Positions 46,031 through 55,241 of a stretch of 64,000 nt of DNA are shown piece after piece. The notes under the pieces were generated by a model. That model saw only the letters and a program-made list of their open reading frames with translations. It did not search any database and was not told the DNA's origin. Both the position numbers and the translations under genes were made by a program. The DNA lies in contig NZ_AP017312.1 in the NCBI RefSeq assembly GCF_002355375.1, positions 1,319,001 to 1,383,000 of the forward strand, in the 5' to 3' direction. Positions within the stretch are counted from its first letter, which is position 1; every line of letters starts with the position of its first letter. This stretch comes from Aneurinibacillus soli. Lineage in GTDB: Bacteria > Bacillota > Bacilli > Aneurinibacillales > Aneurinibacillaceae.

Positions 46031-47174
46031 ATCCTGGATATTAAACGGAAAAGCCGCTCCTTCCAGGATGCGAACATGAAGTATGCGGAGTTGCTTAAGG
46101 AGGTAACATCTGCGTACTCCGGGGCTGATGTAGTAGATATGATCTCGAAGGGTTCCCCTATTAAAAAATTTACGATGCAGTACGAAGAGACGGATTGGCA
46201 ATTCTTAAAAAGAATGGCCTCTCGTTTCCATACCGGATTGATTCCAGCGGCTGTGTTTGATAAGCCCAAGTTTAGCTTTGGCGTTCCAGAAGGAGAGTAC
46301 AAAGGGAAAATCGATGACTTCCATTATCGTGTCCGAAAGAAAATAGCAGATTTCCGAAGCTTTTCTGAGAATGATCCTAAAAAGATAGAAGAACGGGATT
46401 TCGTGTATTACGAGGTGGAAACCGATACGGTTCTCGATATTGGGAACGAGGTGGATTTCAAGGGAAAAAGACTGTTCGTTTGTGAAGCCCATACACAAAT
46501 GGAAAATAGCTTGTTGAAACATCAATATGTGCTGTGCCCAAAAGAAGGCATGAGTCAGAAAACAATGTATCACGAAGGAATCGTGGGTCTTACGCTCGAG
46601 GGGAAAGTAATTGACGTAGCCGCGGATACGGTTAAAGTGCACCTTGAAATCGATAAAAAACAAGGCGTTGAAAAAGCGCACTGGTTCCCGTATTCCTCGA
46701 TGTATACCGCCGAAGGGCATAGCGGGTGGTATTGCATGCCAGAGCTACACGATTCGGTACACCTGTATTTTCCGAGCCATAAAGAGGAAGAGTGCGTGGC
46801 GATCAATTCCATACGAAAAGATGCGACGGTTACAGGAGAAAACAAGCTAGGAAATCCAAGCCATAAGTATTTCAGAACGGCAGACGGAAAAGAAATCAGG
46901 CTAAGCCCGGATGAAATTGTGATCACCGCAAAAGACGGGGAAACCTTTATCAGATTGCATGAAAAAGAAGGCATTGAAGTCTACAGCAAAAAGAACATCC
47001 AGATTATCTCCGACGACACGATTACGATGAGTGCACAAAAGAAGATGATTCTTTCTGCGAAGGGAGAAATCTCGATCACGTGCAAGGAAAGTAAGATCAA
47101 AATGGACGGTACGACGACTATTACGGGGAAAAAGCTGAAAACAAATTAATGACTGTGGAGGAGGGGGAGAGGGA

Positions 47175-48308
47175 ATGAAGAAAGAAGAGGCCCTCCAGCA
47201 TTTTAGAGAAAATCATGTACATCCTACCTTCCATGCGACCATCGTAGCCCTCGAACAGTATGCGCAGACACATCGAGACGAGCTTGTTCAGGATTTTCTT
47301 CCGTCATTTCAGCAACTATGTCGCACAATCAAGCAGAAACAAGCAGCGGGAGAGAAAGGGGAAATTGGGTATATCACGTACTCGATGCTACGCACCGAGA
47401 TTCTTGAGGGACGGCATCGATATCTAGTAGAAGCAACGGACAATCGATGGTTTTTGGATGATCATGTGTGTAAGGCTGAATATGATGCGAGCTGGGCCTT
47501 TCGTTTTTTGGATGAGTTTGAAAGGTCGCTTGAGCAAGCCAGGAAAGTATACATGGATGTGATCACACCGGCGGACCTTGAAACAATCAAGCTGCAAGAA
47601 GCGTTGAACTATCACCAGTATGTCATCCGTTTCATTCGCTATGCGATGCTACAGGCGATAACTCTTCCCGAATACATCGAGATAGAGAAAGCGGAAGAAA
47701 TTGAGATTAGAGTGGGCGAATACTTCGATCGAAGTGAGATTGTATACAAAGAAGATACGCGCGAGAAGGAAGCTTCCGAAATTGCGGAATGGCTGGAAGA
47801 AAAGGAGCCCCATGTCTATTCCTATGAGGTATTTACACAGTTGGATTTATCTCATGGTAAGTATGACGGCATCGACCTGCGTTATGCCAATCTGATGCAG
47901 AGCAAACTGTCTCACTCTGCGCTACGTACCTGCATCCTTGTGGGAACGAACTTTGAATCGTGTCAATTGGAAGGCGTCGATATGAGCTATAGCGTACTGT
48001 ATGAGGCTAGCTTTCGTCAGAGCAATCTGACAGGAGCGATCCTTTGGGATGTTCAGGGAGCAGCCGGATGGCTGGATGATTCCATCTGGACCATGCCGGG
48101 CTTTGCCGGGGTGACGTTTGCCGGGGCCAATTTAACCGGAACTGATTTTCGCGGGGCGAATCTGGCAGGAGCGATTTTTACCGGAGCCATTCTCTCTGGC
48201 ACAATCTTCGAGGGCGCGAATTTGGATCAGGCCGTGTTTTCGATGAAAGATAGGGAAATGATCGATCTTACAAATGCACAGCGAGAGTTGATCATTTGGG
48301 AATCTTGA
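47175..48308 (+). CDS. Pentapeptide-repeat protein, cassette 2 copy
   Basis: 377 residues from an ATG with GAGGGGGAGAGGG upstream. Same length and layout as the protein at 35719: a helical N-terminal 210 residues (EIGYITYSMLRTEILEGRHRY conserved) and a C-terminal pentapeptide beta-helix (GANLTGTDFRGANLAGAIFTG). Higher GC than its homologue. It lies between the split VgrG and the 183-residue protein. Confidence 0.75.
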   Translation: MKKEEALQHFRENHVHPTFHATIVALEQYAQTHRDELVQDFLPSFQQLCRTIKQKQAAGEKGEIGYITYSMLRTEILEGRHRYLVEATDNRWFLDDHVCKAEYDASWAFRFLDEFERSLEQARKVYMDVITPADLETIKLQEALNYHQYVIRFIRYAMLQAITLPEYIEIEKAEEIEIRVGEYFDRSEIVYKEDTREKEASEIAEWLEEKEPHVYSYEVFTQLDLSHGKYDGIDLRYANLMQSKLSHSALRTCILVGTNFESCQLEGVDMSYSVLYEASFRQSNLTGAILWDVQGAAGWLDDSIWTMPGFAGVTFAGANLTGTDFRGANLAGAIFTGAILSGTIFEGANLDQAVFSMKDREMIDLTNAQRELIIWES

Positions 48309-48328
48309 GTGGCGGGAGTAGTGGAAGG

Positions 48329-48880
48329 ATGAACTTTTTTATTTTATCGCAGGATACACAAGTTTCCCAGGCAGTCGAGCCGCTGGGTGTCTCTCAGGCC
48401 ATCACATGGGCACAGCTAGTAATGGCGCAAACCGAGGGGAAAAAAGAGCTACCTTTACAGTTTTACATTCGGGAGAATCCTTTGGTTGAGTATGTCGATT
48501 TCATTGAGCGTCCCGTTCCTCTTCTAGCGGATTGGATCAAAGAATTGATGAAAAAGTATGAACCTGCTCTGTATACGAGAATTGCGGTGCTAACAGACGT
48601 GAAGCGGAAGCGACAAGATTTGTATTGGATACTCGTACCGCCTCGAATTGCCTGCCTATCGGATCAGACGGAGTTTCATCAGGATGGCACGTTGAAACGA
48701 CTGGTTATCGCGGACGAACAGGCAGCGGGACATCCCGTTTTTATGATAGACGGAATCAAAGAGCCGTATGTATGCGTCAATCTAGCCGTAGCGGAGAGCT
48801 TGTTGCGAAGAAGCTGTACGGGAATTCGCTTCCAAAAAATCGAAACGGAACGAATACGAAGGAAGGAGGGAGCGAGATGA
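48329..48880 (+). CDS. Conserved cassette protein, cassette 2 copy
   Basis: 183 residues, ATG at 48329. Homologue of the protein at 36876 (YVDFIERPVPLLADWIKELMKKY; RQDLYWILVPPRI; EFHQDGTLKRLVI). The stop overlaps the start of VgrG-b, whereas in cassette 1 the same gene is coupled to the DUF4280 gene. The order of VgrG-b and DUF4280 is therefore swapped between cassettes. Confidence 0.5.
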   Translation: MNFFILSQDTQVSQAVEPLGVSQAITWAQLVMAQTEGKKELPLQFYIRENPLVEYVDFIERPVPLLADWIKELMKKYEPALYTRIAVLTDVKRKRQDLYWILVPPRIACLSDQTEFHQDGTLKRLVIADEQAAGHPVFMIDGIKEPYVCVNLAVAESLLRRSCTGIRFQKIETERIRRKEGAR

Positions 48881-50319
48881 AAGAAAAGGAGACAAGCGTA
48901 ACGTATGGAAACATCCAGCTGGTATCGCCTTATGACATGAAAAGCCTACATCAGCTCCGCATAATCCGAGAGGTGAACGATCATGCCCGTTTCCAGATTA
49001 CCGGGATCATCCCGGAAGAAAAAGTAGATTCGTATATCGAACGAGCCAGCTCGACCGATACCATCGAATTGAACCAGCTACAAGGGAAACAGGTAGTACG
49101 ACCGTTGTTTCGCGGGATCGTGTCTACGATCGAAATCCAGACGGTCAGAGGGGTGTACATGATTCAAATCGAAGCGCTCTCTCATACATATCAGTTGGAT
49201 ACGAAACGGAAACAAAAATCCTTTCAGAACAAAAACATGCGATATACGGAGATGATCGAGACCATCCTGGCGCGTTATCCCGGATCGGACTATATTGATA
49301 CGGCTTCCCACTCCGCCAAGTTAGAAACGTGCATCATCCAGTACAGAGAAACAGACTGGAGCTTTCTCAAGCGAATGGCGTCCCACTTTGGAACGGTTCT
49401 GATCCCGGATGCCACGGCGAAGACCCCGAAATTTTGGTTTGGAGTGGCAGAGGGACGACCTCGAAATCTTGAGAATCCCTGGTATCAGGTACAAAAGACG
49501 CTTGCGGCGTACCGACAGGTGACAGAAAACCATGATCCTGACCTTCAGGAAACGGATTGTACCACCTATACGATTGAAACGACTGAATATTTGAATATCG
49601 GGGATGAGCTGAGCTATAACGGGGCCCATTTACGTGTTTCGCATGCCATCGCTACCCTGAAGCAGGGCATTCTTCAGTATACGTACACACTTACACCGGA
49701 AAAGGGATGGTATCGACCGAGAGAAGTACACCCCCACATAGCAGGAGTCTCTATCGAGGGAAAGGCGCTCGAAGTGGCAGGGGATCAGGTGAAGCTGCAT
49801 CTTTGCATCGATCCGAAACAAAAGAAAGAAGAGGCGTGCTGGTTTCCGTACACCACTCCGTATACAGCGGAAGGACACAGCGGCTGGTATTGTATGCCAG
49901 AGGTTGGAGATACGGTGAGCCTATACATGCCGAATGGTCGAGAAGAAGAGGCCGTGGTTCGAGGTGCGCTCCGAAAAAAGAAGCCTGCTTCGATCCAGAA
50001 CCCGGCTGTAAAGCGGTGGGGCACCCCGTTTGGAAAGAACGTGAAAGTAGACGCGACCGAGATGGTATTTACCGCTACCAAAACGGAACAAGCCCCGATC
50101 TTTCTTAAGCTGAATGCAGGGAACGGGATCGGCATGCAGAGCGAGGAGCCGATCCACGTGACGTCGAATAAAAGCATCGAAATCATGGCGGGAAACGCAC
50201 TGAGGATGACGGCACAGGAAGCGGTCTACATGCGATGTGGGGCAAGCAGTATCGTGATGGATGGGATCACGGATATCCAAAGTCCATCACTTACCATGGG
50301 AGGAACGGTGAGGGGATAA
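48877..50319 (+). CDS. VgrG-like spike protein, class b, cassette 2
   Basis: 480 residues from the ATG at 48877, with GGAAGGAGGGAG upstream. gp27-like domain (FRGIVSTIEIQTVRGVYMIQ, QYRETDWSFLKRMASHFG), OB fold (PYTAEGHSGWYCMPEVGDTV) and beta needle ending SSIVMDGITDIQSPSLTMGG. It lacks the acidic C-terminal tail of the cassette 1 class b protein. That agrees with its effector being fused to the DUF4280 tip instead. The last 25 codons are duplicated at 52695. Confidence 0.83.
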   Translation: MKEKETSVTYGNIQLVSPYDMKSLHQLRIIREVNDHARFQITGIIPEEKVDSYIERASSTDTIELNQLQGKQVVRPLFRGIVSTIEIQTVRGVYMIQIEALSHTYQLDTKRKQKSFQNKNMRYTEMIETILARYPGSDYIDTASHSAKLETCIIQYRETDWSFLKRMASHFGTVLIPDATAKTPKFWFGVAEGRPRNLENPWYQVQKTLAAYRQVTENHDPDLQETDCTTYTIETTEYLNIGDELSYNGAHLRVSHAIATLKQGILQYTYTLTPEKGWYRPREVHPHIAGVSIEGKALEVAGDQVKLHLCIDPKQKKEEACWFPYTTPYTAEGHSGWYCMPEVGDTVSLYMPNGREEEAVVRGALRKKKPASIQNPAVKRWGTPFGKNVKVDATEMVFTATKTEQAPIFLKLNAGNGIGMQSEEPIHVTSNKSIEIMAGNALRMTAQEAVYMRCGASSIVMDGITDIQSPSLTMGGTVRG

Positions 50320-51045
50320 ACATACCCGAAGAGGAAAGAGGGGAATGCGGTGTATATTAACATTCTTCAGAATGGGGAGGAAGAAAAAAGTTATGTGGTA
50401 GCGGGGGCGGTGTTATGTTGTACAATGGGAAGTACACCCAGCCAGTTCCAGTTGCCGTGTAGCTATGGATTATACATTAAAGGCAAGCCGCAGATGAGCA
50501 TTATGGATTATCAGCCTCACGTGAACGTTCTGCCATTCGGGATATGTGCAAAGGGAATGCCCTGTTCGCCATCCTTGTTCATGCCCTGGATTAACGGGAT
50601 CAGCAATAAAAGCGTGGGGGATTTTCCATCTTTATCGAATCAGTCCATCACCCTATGTGCAAGTGGAGGGATCATTCAAATTCAAGAGGATGGACAGGGT
50701 GGATCAGATGTGCTAACTGGTTCCAGAAAAGTAGAAAACAATCTTGGCTTTTTCGAGCAGCTCGCCAAAATGGGAAATGAAATGAAGATAGGAGTCAATA
50801 GAGCTTTAGACGAGATTGGTCCAGCTACTAGACATGTTGGGACTGAATTAATTACTCCTAAAAATTACATACCGTTGACTCGTGAATTAGTTGGACCAGA
50901 GAGATTTGACACAATAATGGACAGTAGCAAACCTAAGTCAGAGCGTGCAAATGCAATATTTGGTATAATTGCAGGTATAGCTGAGAACGCTGGTCCTGGA
51001 AAGATAGGAAAAGCAGGTAAACAAATTAGCAAGGTAGGAAAAATT
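50251..51045 (+). repeat. DUF4280/pre-toxin repeat, left copy
   Basis: From the 3' end of VgrG-b through the DUF4280 domain and the linker (LTRELVGPERFDTI), this stretch recurs at 52695-53565. Identity is very high over the first 520 bp and lower in the linker, and it ends where the toxin domains begin. Confidence 0.85.
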
Positions 51046-51516
51046 GCTCAGGGGACGAGTGATCTTGGAATATCAAAAATAACCAAAGATTCCCCTGGAC
51101 AAATTATTTTTGGTGAATTAGACCATTTGGGACGACCTACTGGTGTAACAGCAACTATTACTAAAGACATGATAGGAACTGGAAGTAAGGCAAGTCAGTC
51201 TATTAAACCTCCGGGATTTTTAGGAGGTGGGCCTGGAAGTCCTGGACACGCCCGTGGTCATTTACTTGGTAACCAATTAGGAGGAACTGGTAAGGATACT
51301 CGTAATCTAGTTACGCTTTATCAGAATCCTGTTAACTCCCCTGTGATGAGAGATTTTGAGAGTTCAGTACGAGCTGCTGTAGAAAAAGGAGGAGTAGTTC
51401 GTTATCAGTCTATACCAGTTTATGAAGGGAATAATTTAGTCCCTACTGGTGTAACGCTTAAAGCAAGGGGAACGGATGGTTTTTCATTGGATGTAACAAT
51501 AATAAATAGAAAATAG
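50350..51516 (+). CDS. DUF4280-nuclease effector (DNA/RNA non-specific endonuclease-like)
   Basis: 388 residues from a GTG. Residues 1-115 are the DUF4280 PAAR-like tip (YVVAGAVLCCTMGS, YIKGKPQMSIMDYQP, MPCSPSLFMPWINGISN). A linker with ELVGPERFDTIMDSSKP follows. The C-terminal 130 residues resemble DNA/RNA non-specific endonucleases: GHARGHLLGNQLGGTGKDTRNLVTLYQNPVN contains the candidate catalytic RGH and the metal-coordinating N. The toxin would be delivered on the tip of the spike. The 3' half is AT-rich compared with the tip. A SUKH immunity gene follows. Confidence 0.75.
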   Translation: MYINILQNGEEEKSYVVAGAVLCCTMGSTPSQFQLPCSYGLYIKGKPQMSIMDYQPHVNVLPFGICAKGMPCSPSLFMPWINGISNKSVGDFPSLSNQSITLCASGGIIQIQEDGQGGSDVLTGSRKVENNLGFFEQLAKMGNEMKIGVNRALDEIGPATRHVGTELITPKNYIPLTRELVGPERFDTIMDSSKPKSERANAIFGIIAGIAENAGPGKIGKAGKQISKVGKIAQGTSDLGISKITKDSPGQIIFGELDHLGRPTGVTATITKDMIGTGSKASQSIKPPGFLGGGPGSPGHARGHLLGNQLGGTGKDTRNLVTLYQNPVNSPVMRDFESSVRAAVEKGGVVRYQSIPVYEGNNLVPTGVTLKARGTDGFSLDVTIINRK

Positions 51517-51532
51517 AGGGAGGTTTTTTGTA

Positions 51533-52066
51533 ATGGAAAAGCTAATAAGAATTATTCCCCCACCTGAAAATCCGCTAAATACTGGGGATGATGTAGAGTG
51601 GGAAAATTTCATTACCAATCTGGGAACTGACTTGCCTTCTGATTATAAAAAGTTCATCAAAATATATGGTACGGGTGGTATTGATAATTTCTTATGGATA
51701 CTTACGCCATTTGTAAGCGATGAAAATATCAACTTTTTAAAGAAACAGAGGGAACTTTCGGATGCCTATTTACAGTCAAAACAAAACTTTCCACAATATT
51801 ATAAACATAACGTATTTCCACAAAAAGGGGGGCTTCTTCCTTGGGCTTACACAGATAATGGTGATGAATTATATTGGTTAACAGATGGAGAACCTTGCAA
51901 TTGGAAGATTGTTGTTTACGAGTCTAGGTCTTTCGAGAATTATACTTATTCACTTACGATGACTGAATTTTTGTATCAAATTTTAACAAGAGAATTAGTT
52001 TGTGATGCTTTCCCAGATGATTTCCCTAGTGATGAACTACAGTTTATATCAGTTAATGTAGAATAA
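51533..52066 (+). CDS. SMI1/KNR4 (SUKH) family immunity protein
   Basis: 177 residues with GAGGGAGG upstream. The SUKH pattern is clear: LGTDLPSDYKKFIKIYGTGGID, a middle WILTPFVSDEN, then GLLPWAYTDNGDELYWLTDGEPCNWKIVVYESRS. SUKH proteins neutralise a range of nuclease toxins. It should bind the nuclease domain encoded just upstream and protect the producer. Confidence 0.82.
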   Translation: MEKLIRIIPPPENPLNTGDDVEWENFITNLGTDLPSDYKKFIKIYGTGGIDNFLWILTPFVSDENINFLKKQRELSDAYLQSKQNFPQYYKHNVFPQKGGLLPWAYTDNGDELYWLTDGEPCNWKIVVYESRSFENYTYSLTMTEFLYQILTRELVCDAFPDDFPSDELQFISVNVE

Positions 52067-52079
52067 TGACTAATATCTT

Positions 52080-52118
52080 AACCTTGATCGGCTTCGCGCC
52101 TTTCAAGGTTTCTTTTTT
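52080..52118 (+). terminator. Terminator after the cassette 2 immunity gene
   Basis: AACCTTGA and TCAAGGTT enclose a GC-containing loop (GGCTTCGCGCC), followed by TCTTTTTT. Confidence 0.8.
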
Positions 52119-52122
52119 ATGG

Positions 52123-52495
52123 TGGGGTTACCTAGTGCCGAATAAATCGCTTTTCCCACTACTAACAAGCATAACCTTGGTTCTACCTATAGGAAGTTTT
52201 CCTAAAATGAGATGTACGCACATAAAAGCTGAAAAAAGTATACCCTATTTAACACAATAGCATTACGTTGGACAGGTCGATTATGGTCAGATATTACCAT
52301 GATTGACCTGTTTTTTGTTACTTCGCTTTCTTGCATTTTTTTCAGATATGACTGCAACGATGTACGTACTTAGAATGATTGATAGTGTGTAAAAACATAA
52401 ACCAGTCAAATAGACTTTAATCGCAACTAAACGGTATGATGTCCCGACTATTGAGAGTGTAAGGGTCAAAATCAATCTAGTAACGTGCCAATTTA
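52123..52495. repeat. Recurring inter-module spacer, copy 2
   Basis: About 370 bp without a gene. It starts GGGGTTACCTAGTGCCGAAT, continues with CTAACAAGCATAACC and ends at AACGTGCCAATTTACA. The stretch 57121-57495 begins and ends alike at the same spacing (TTAACAAACATAACC; AACGTGCCAGTTTATACA). A minus-strand reading frame here (62 codons, hydrophobic) has no ribosome binding site. The stretch looks like decayed sequence carried along with the toxin modules. Confidence 0.5.
52272..52317 (+). terminator. Strong hairpin terminator inside the spacer
   Basis: ACAGGTC, ATTATGGT, then ACCAT, GACCTGT form a long interrupted stem followed by TTTTTTG. Confidence 0.8.
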
Positions 52496-52516
52496 CATAT
52501 AGAAGAGTAGGTTCGT

Positions 52517-52694
52517 ATGGTAAAGGCTAGCCGCCCATCCATATACCATTTTGAGGGGAAACACATGAGCAACACTAAGCTATCCATAGACAGAATCGCC
52601 ATCAAGTACAGAGATGTTTGTCGGTCATTATTTAACACATTCCAACAGAACATCTGTGATTATTACGGAATTAAGAAGTATATAGGGAGAAAGC
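52517..52694 (+). pseudogene. 5' fragment of an unknown gene
   Basis: About 60 codons are readable (MVKASRPSIYHFEGKHMSN, then CRSLFNTFQQNICDYYGIKKYIG) up to the exact point where the duplicated VgrG tail begins at 52695. The fragment runs on out of context into that tail. It is probably the remains of a gene interrupted when the module was copied. Not recognised. Confidence 0.35.
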
Positions 52695-53565
52695 ATCGTG
52701 ATGGATGGCATCACGGATATCCAAAGTCCATCGCTTACCATGGGAGGAACGGTCAGGGGATAAACATATCCGAAGACGAAAGAGGGGAATGCGGTGTATA
52801 TTAACATTCTTCAGAATGGGGAGGAAGAAAAAAGTTATGTGGTAGTGGGAGCGGTGTTATGTTGTACAATGGGAAGTACACCCAGTCAGCTCCAGCTGCC
52901 GTGCAGCTATGGATTATACATTAAAGGCAAGCCGCAGATGAGCATTATGGATTATCAGCCTCACGTGAACGTTCTGCCATTCGGTATATGTGCAAAGGGA
53001 ATGCCCTGTTCACCCTCCCTGTTCATGCCCTGGATTAACGGGATCAGCAATAAAAGCGTGGGGGATTTTCCATCTTTATCGAATCAATCGATCACCTTAT
53101 GTGCAAGTGGAGGGATCATTCAGATTCAAGAGGATGGACAGGGTGGCTCGGATGTGCTAACGGGTTCCAGAAAAGTAGAAAACAATCTTGGCTTTTTCGA
53201 GCAGCTCGCCAAAATGGGAAGTGATATGAAAGCGGGTGTTTATAAATTCGGGAGAGAGATTGGACCGGCTACTTCTTTAGAGCGGCTTGCCGAAATAGAA
53301 AATGGAGTGGAAGTGGGTCTTGCTAAATTCGGAAGAGAGATTGGTCCAGCTACTAGACATACTGTGACTGAATTAACTACTCTCAAAAATTACATACCGT
53401 TGACTCGTGAATTAGTTGGACCAGAGAGATTTGACACAATAACGGATAGTAGCAAACCGATGTCAGAGCGTGCAAAGGCAGGCCTTGATATAGCTGCGAG
53501 TTTTGCTGAGAATGCTGGTCCTGGAAAGATAGGGAAAGCAACTAGACAAATTAGCAAGTTAGGAA
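52695..53565 (+). repeat. DUF4280/pre-toxin repeat, right copy
   Basis: Starts within the last 25 codons of VgrG-b (ATCGTGATGGATGG) and runs through the DUF4280 domain and linker. It matches 50251-51045 at an initial offset of 2,444 bp. The linker here carries an extra tandem unit: FGREIGPAT occurs twice. Confidence 0.85.
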
Positions 53566-54389
53566 ACATACCACCGACTCATTTTTCAAATCAAAATCAT
53601 GCTATACCGTCGAATAGTACTATTACTCAGAAGAAAAGTAATGCTGGACATCAGGTCCCTGGGTCACAAGTGGCTCAAACTACTAAAACACCGAGTAAAA
53701 ATGTTCCGAATAAAAAGGAGTTACCAAAGGCTGCGAATGGTGGTTCTCAGAACGCTAACGTTTCGACTAAAAACACCAGTAGTAATAAGAGTAAGGGCCA
53801 AGCTGTTCCGAATGAAAAGAAGCTACCGAAAGTTGCAAATGGCAGTTCAGAATATAACAATGCTTCTGTTCCAACTAGGAGCACCAACAATCAGGGGACG
53901 CCTAAACCTAATGGGAATGTCGGAACTCCACCACGATACGGGAATAGACAGATTACAGATGAAGAATATAAAATGTTAAGAGACGAAACACCAACGCCAC
54001 AAATAAGAAAACAAGTAAATAAAGGTCATGATAAGAAAGCAGTGACAGAAGATCCAGTTCTCCCTGGAAAAACATTCAAAGGTTCACTAGAAGCCGATCA
54101 TATTGTCCCTATGGATAAAATAACAAGGATGGATGGATTTGGTAAATTGACAGAAAAGCAGAAACTCGAAGTGTTAAATAATCCAGAGAATTTTATTGGA
54201 TTAAGTAAATCAGCAAATACTTCGAGAAAAACAAAATCTTACGAAGAGTGGACGCATTATAAAAAGGATAAGCCAGGTCAAATTGAAGTCAATCCTGACT
54301 TTAGAAATAAAATGATAAAAAAGGAAAGGGAATTGGAAAGAAAATTACAGCAGCAAATTGATGACTTTAATAGAAAAAATAACCGATGA
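52794..54389 (+). CDS. DUF4280-HNH endonuclease effector
   Basis: 531 residues from a GTG. Residues 1-115 are the DUF4280 tip, nearly identical to that at 50350. The linker has the duplicated FGREIGPAT unit, ELVGPERFDTITDSSKP, and a low-complexity Asn/Lys/Ser/Pro region in which VPNxKxLPKxANGxS is repeated twice. The C-terminus is an HNH nuclease: LEADHIVPMDKI, NPENFIGLSKSANTSRK, SYEEW. It is probably a DNase delivered on the spike tip. The module lacks a VgrG of its own apart from the 25-codon tail, so it must use one encoded elsewhere. Confidence 0.8.
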   Translation: MYINILQNGEEEKSYVVVGAVLCCTMGSTPSQLQLPCSYGLYIKGKPQMSIMDYQPHVNVLPFGICAKGMPCSPSLFMPWINGISNKSVGDFPSLSNQSITLCASGGIIQIQEDGQGGSDVLTGSRKVENNLGFFEQLAKMGSDMKAGVYKFGREIGPATSLERLAEIENGVEVGLAKFGREIGPATRHTVTELTTLKNYIPLTRELVGPERFDTITDSSKPMSERAKAGLDIAASFAENAGPGKIGKATRQISKLGNIPPTHFSNQNHAIPSNSTITQKKSNAGHQVPGSQVAQTTKTPSKNVPNKKELPKAANGGSQNANVSTKNTSSNKSKGQAVPNEKKLPKVANGSSEYNNASVPTRSTNNQGTPKPNGNVGTPPRYGNRQITDEEYKMLRDETPTPQIRKQVNKGHDKKAVTEDPVLPGKTFKGSLEADHIVPMDKITRMDGFGKLTEKQKLEVLNNPENFIGLSKSANTSRKTKSYEEWTHYKKDKPGQIEVNPDFRNKMIKKERELERKLQQQIDDFNRKNNR

Positions 54390-54412
54390 TACTCAAGGAG
54401 ATGAATGATTAA

Positions 54413-55114
54413 ATGGAGCTTAAGTTAGATTTCTTAAGAGAATATAACGAAAATATACGTCTCGTATCTCCCGACGAAATCAATAATATTAATATTGGTC
54501 TTATACCAGATATGTGGCAAGAATTATTTAAAGAACAGGATAAGAAAAAAAGAATCCAGAAAATGTTGAGCGTATGGAGACAGCATATAGGCACTAATCT
54601 GTATAATACTATATCCTATTTAGATGAATATCTTGAGGATATTGAACTTATGGAGCTTGATAGTATTTATTCTATTTTGTATACAATTAAAAATTCTAAA
54701 GGTGAGTTTTTATATTATGAAGGACGAAATCCTCAGGATAGTTTTGAAAACGAAGAATTAGAATTATCATGGGGGAAAATTCCTGCGTTAATCCGAAACT
54801 TCTATGAGAATGTCCATAATGGATTTTATGATTACACAAGTGAATCTATGGGATTAGTACCTTTAGAGTCTGTAACATACTTAGGAGATGAGGATTTAGA
54901 TTGGGGCATTATAGATGAATTAGAAGAACCTATTCAGATTAATTTGGAGACATCTTTTGGCTTTTTTAGTAATGGTATGGGAAGTTATGTAGCTATCGAT
55001 TATACGAATTGCAATAATGATAATGCTACTTTTTGGTCAGCAAAGAGACAGCCTAAATATAATGTTAACTTTTGGAATTATGTGGATGAGTGGATTGTAA
55101 TTGGCTTTGAGTAG
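54413..55114 (+). CDS. SUKH-like immunity protein
   Basis: 233 residues with CAAGGAGATG upstream, 23 bp after the HNH effector. The second half has the SMI1/KNR4-like pattern (WGKIPALIRNFYENVHNGFYDYTSESMGLVPLESVTYL, then SFGFFSNGMGSYVAIDYTN). The N-terminal 90 residues are helical. By position it protects against the HNH toxin. Confidence 0.68.
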   Translation: MELKLDFLREYNENIRLVSPDEINNINIGLIPDMWQELFKEQDKKKRIQKMLSVWRQHIGTNLYNTISYLDEYLEDIELMELDSIYSILYTIKNSKGEFLYYEGRNPQDSFENEELELSWGKIPALIRNFYENVHNGFYDYTSESMGLVPLESVTYLGDEDLDWGIIDELEEPIQINLETSFGFFSNGMGSYVAIDYTNCNNDNATFWSAKRQPKYNVNFWNYVDEWIVIGFE

Positions 55115-55171
55115 TCACTTTTGTGAAGACGTAACTCCTATTACATCTAATAACATACACAACTCATGCTC

Positions 55172-55214
55172 AACACCACAATACGGACAATTAACTCGTA
55201 TTGTGGTGTTTTTT
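55172..55214 (+). terminator. Terminator after the HNH module
   Basis: AACACCACAATACG and CGTATTGTGGTGTT form a perfect 14-bp stem with a run of T. Confidence 0.92.
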
Positions 55215-55241
55215 GTTCTACAATTTGACGTGACAGCTTTT

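Larger units (their letters stand above)
44469..47149 (+). pseudogene. VgrG-like spike gene, class a, split by an IS element
   Basis: The 5' part (44469-44783) and 3' part (46040-47149) together make 1,425 bp, exactly the length of the class a gene at 34265-35689. The insertion follows codons for YILD in the segment where the homologue reads TYLLDIKRK. Precise removal of the IS and one copy of the 9-bp duplication restores the frame. The OB fold (SSMYTAEGHSGWYCMPELHD) and beta needle are intact in the 3' part. As it stands, no full-length spike can be made. Confidence 0.92.

Noticed and set aside
52287-52475. A 62-codon hydrophobic minus-strand frame
   Set aside because: No ribosome binding site, and it ends in a terminator hairpin. 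It lies in decayed spacer sequence that also occurs without this frame at 57.1 kb.
52517-52804. A 95-codon frame running into the HNH module
   Set aside because: Its second half is the VgrG tail read out of frame. Only the first 60 codons could be the remains of a gene.
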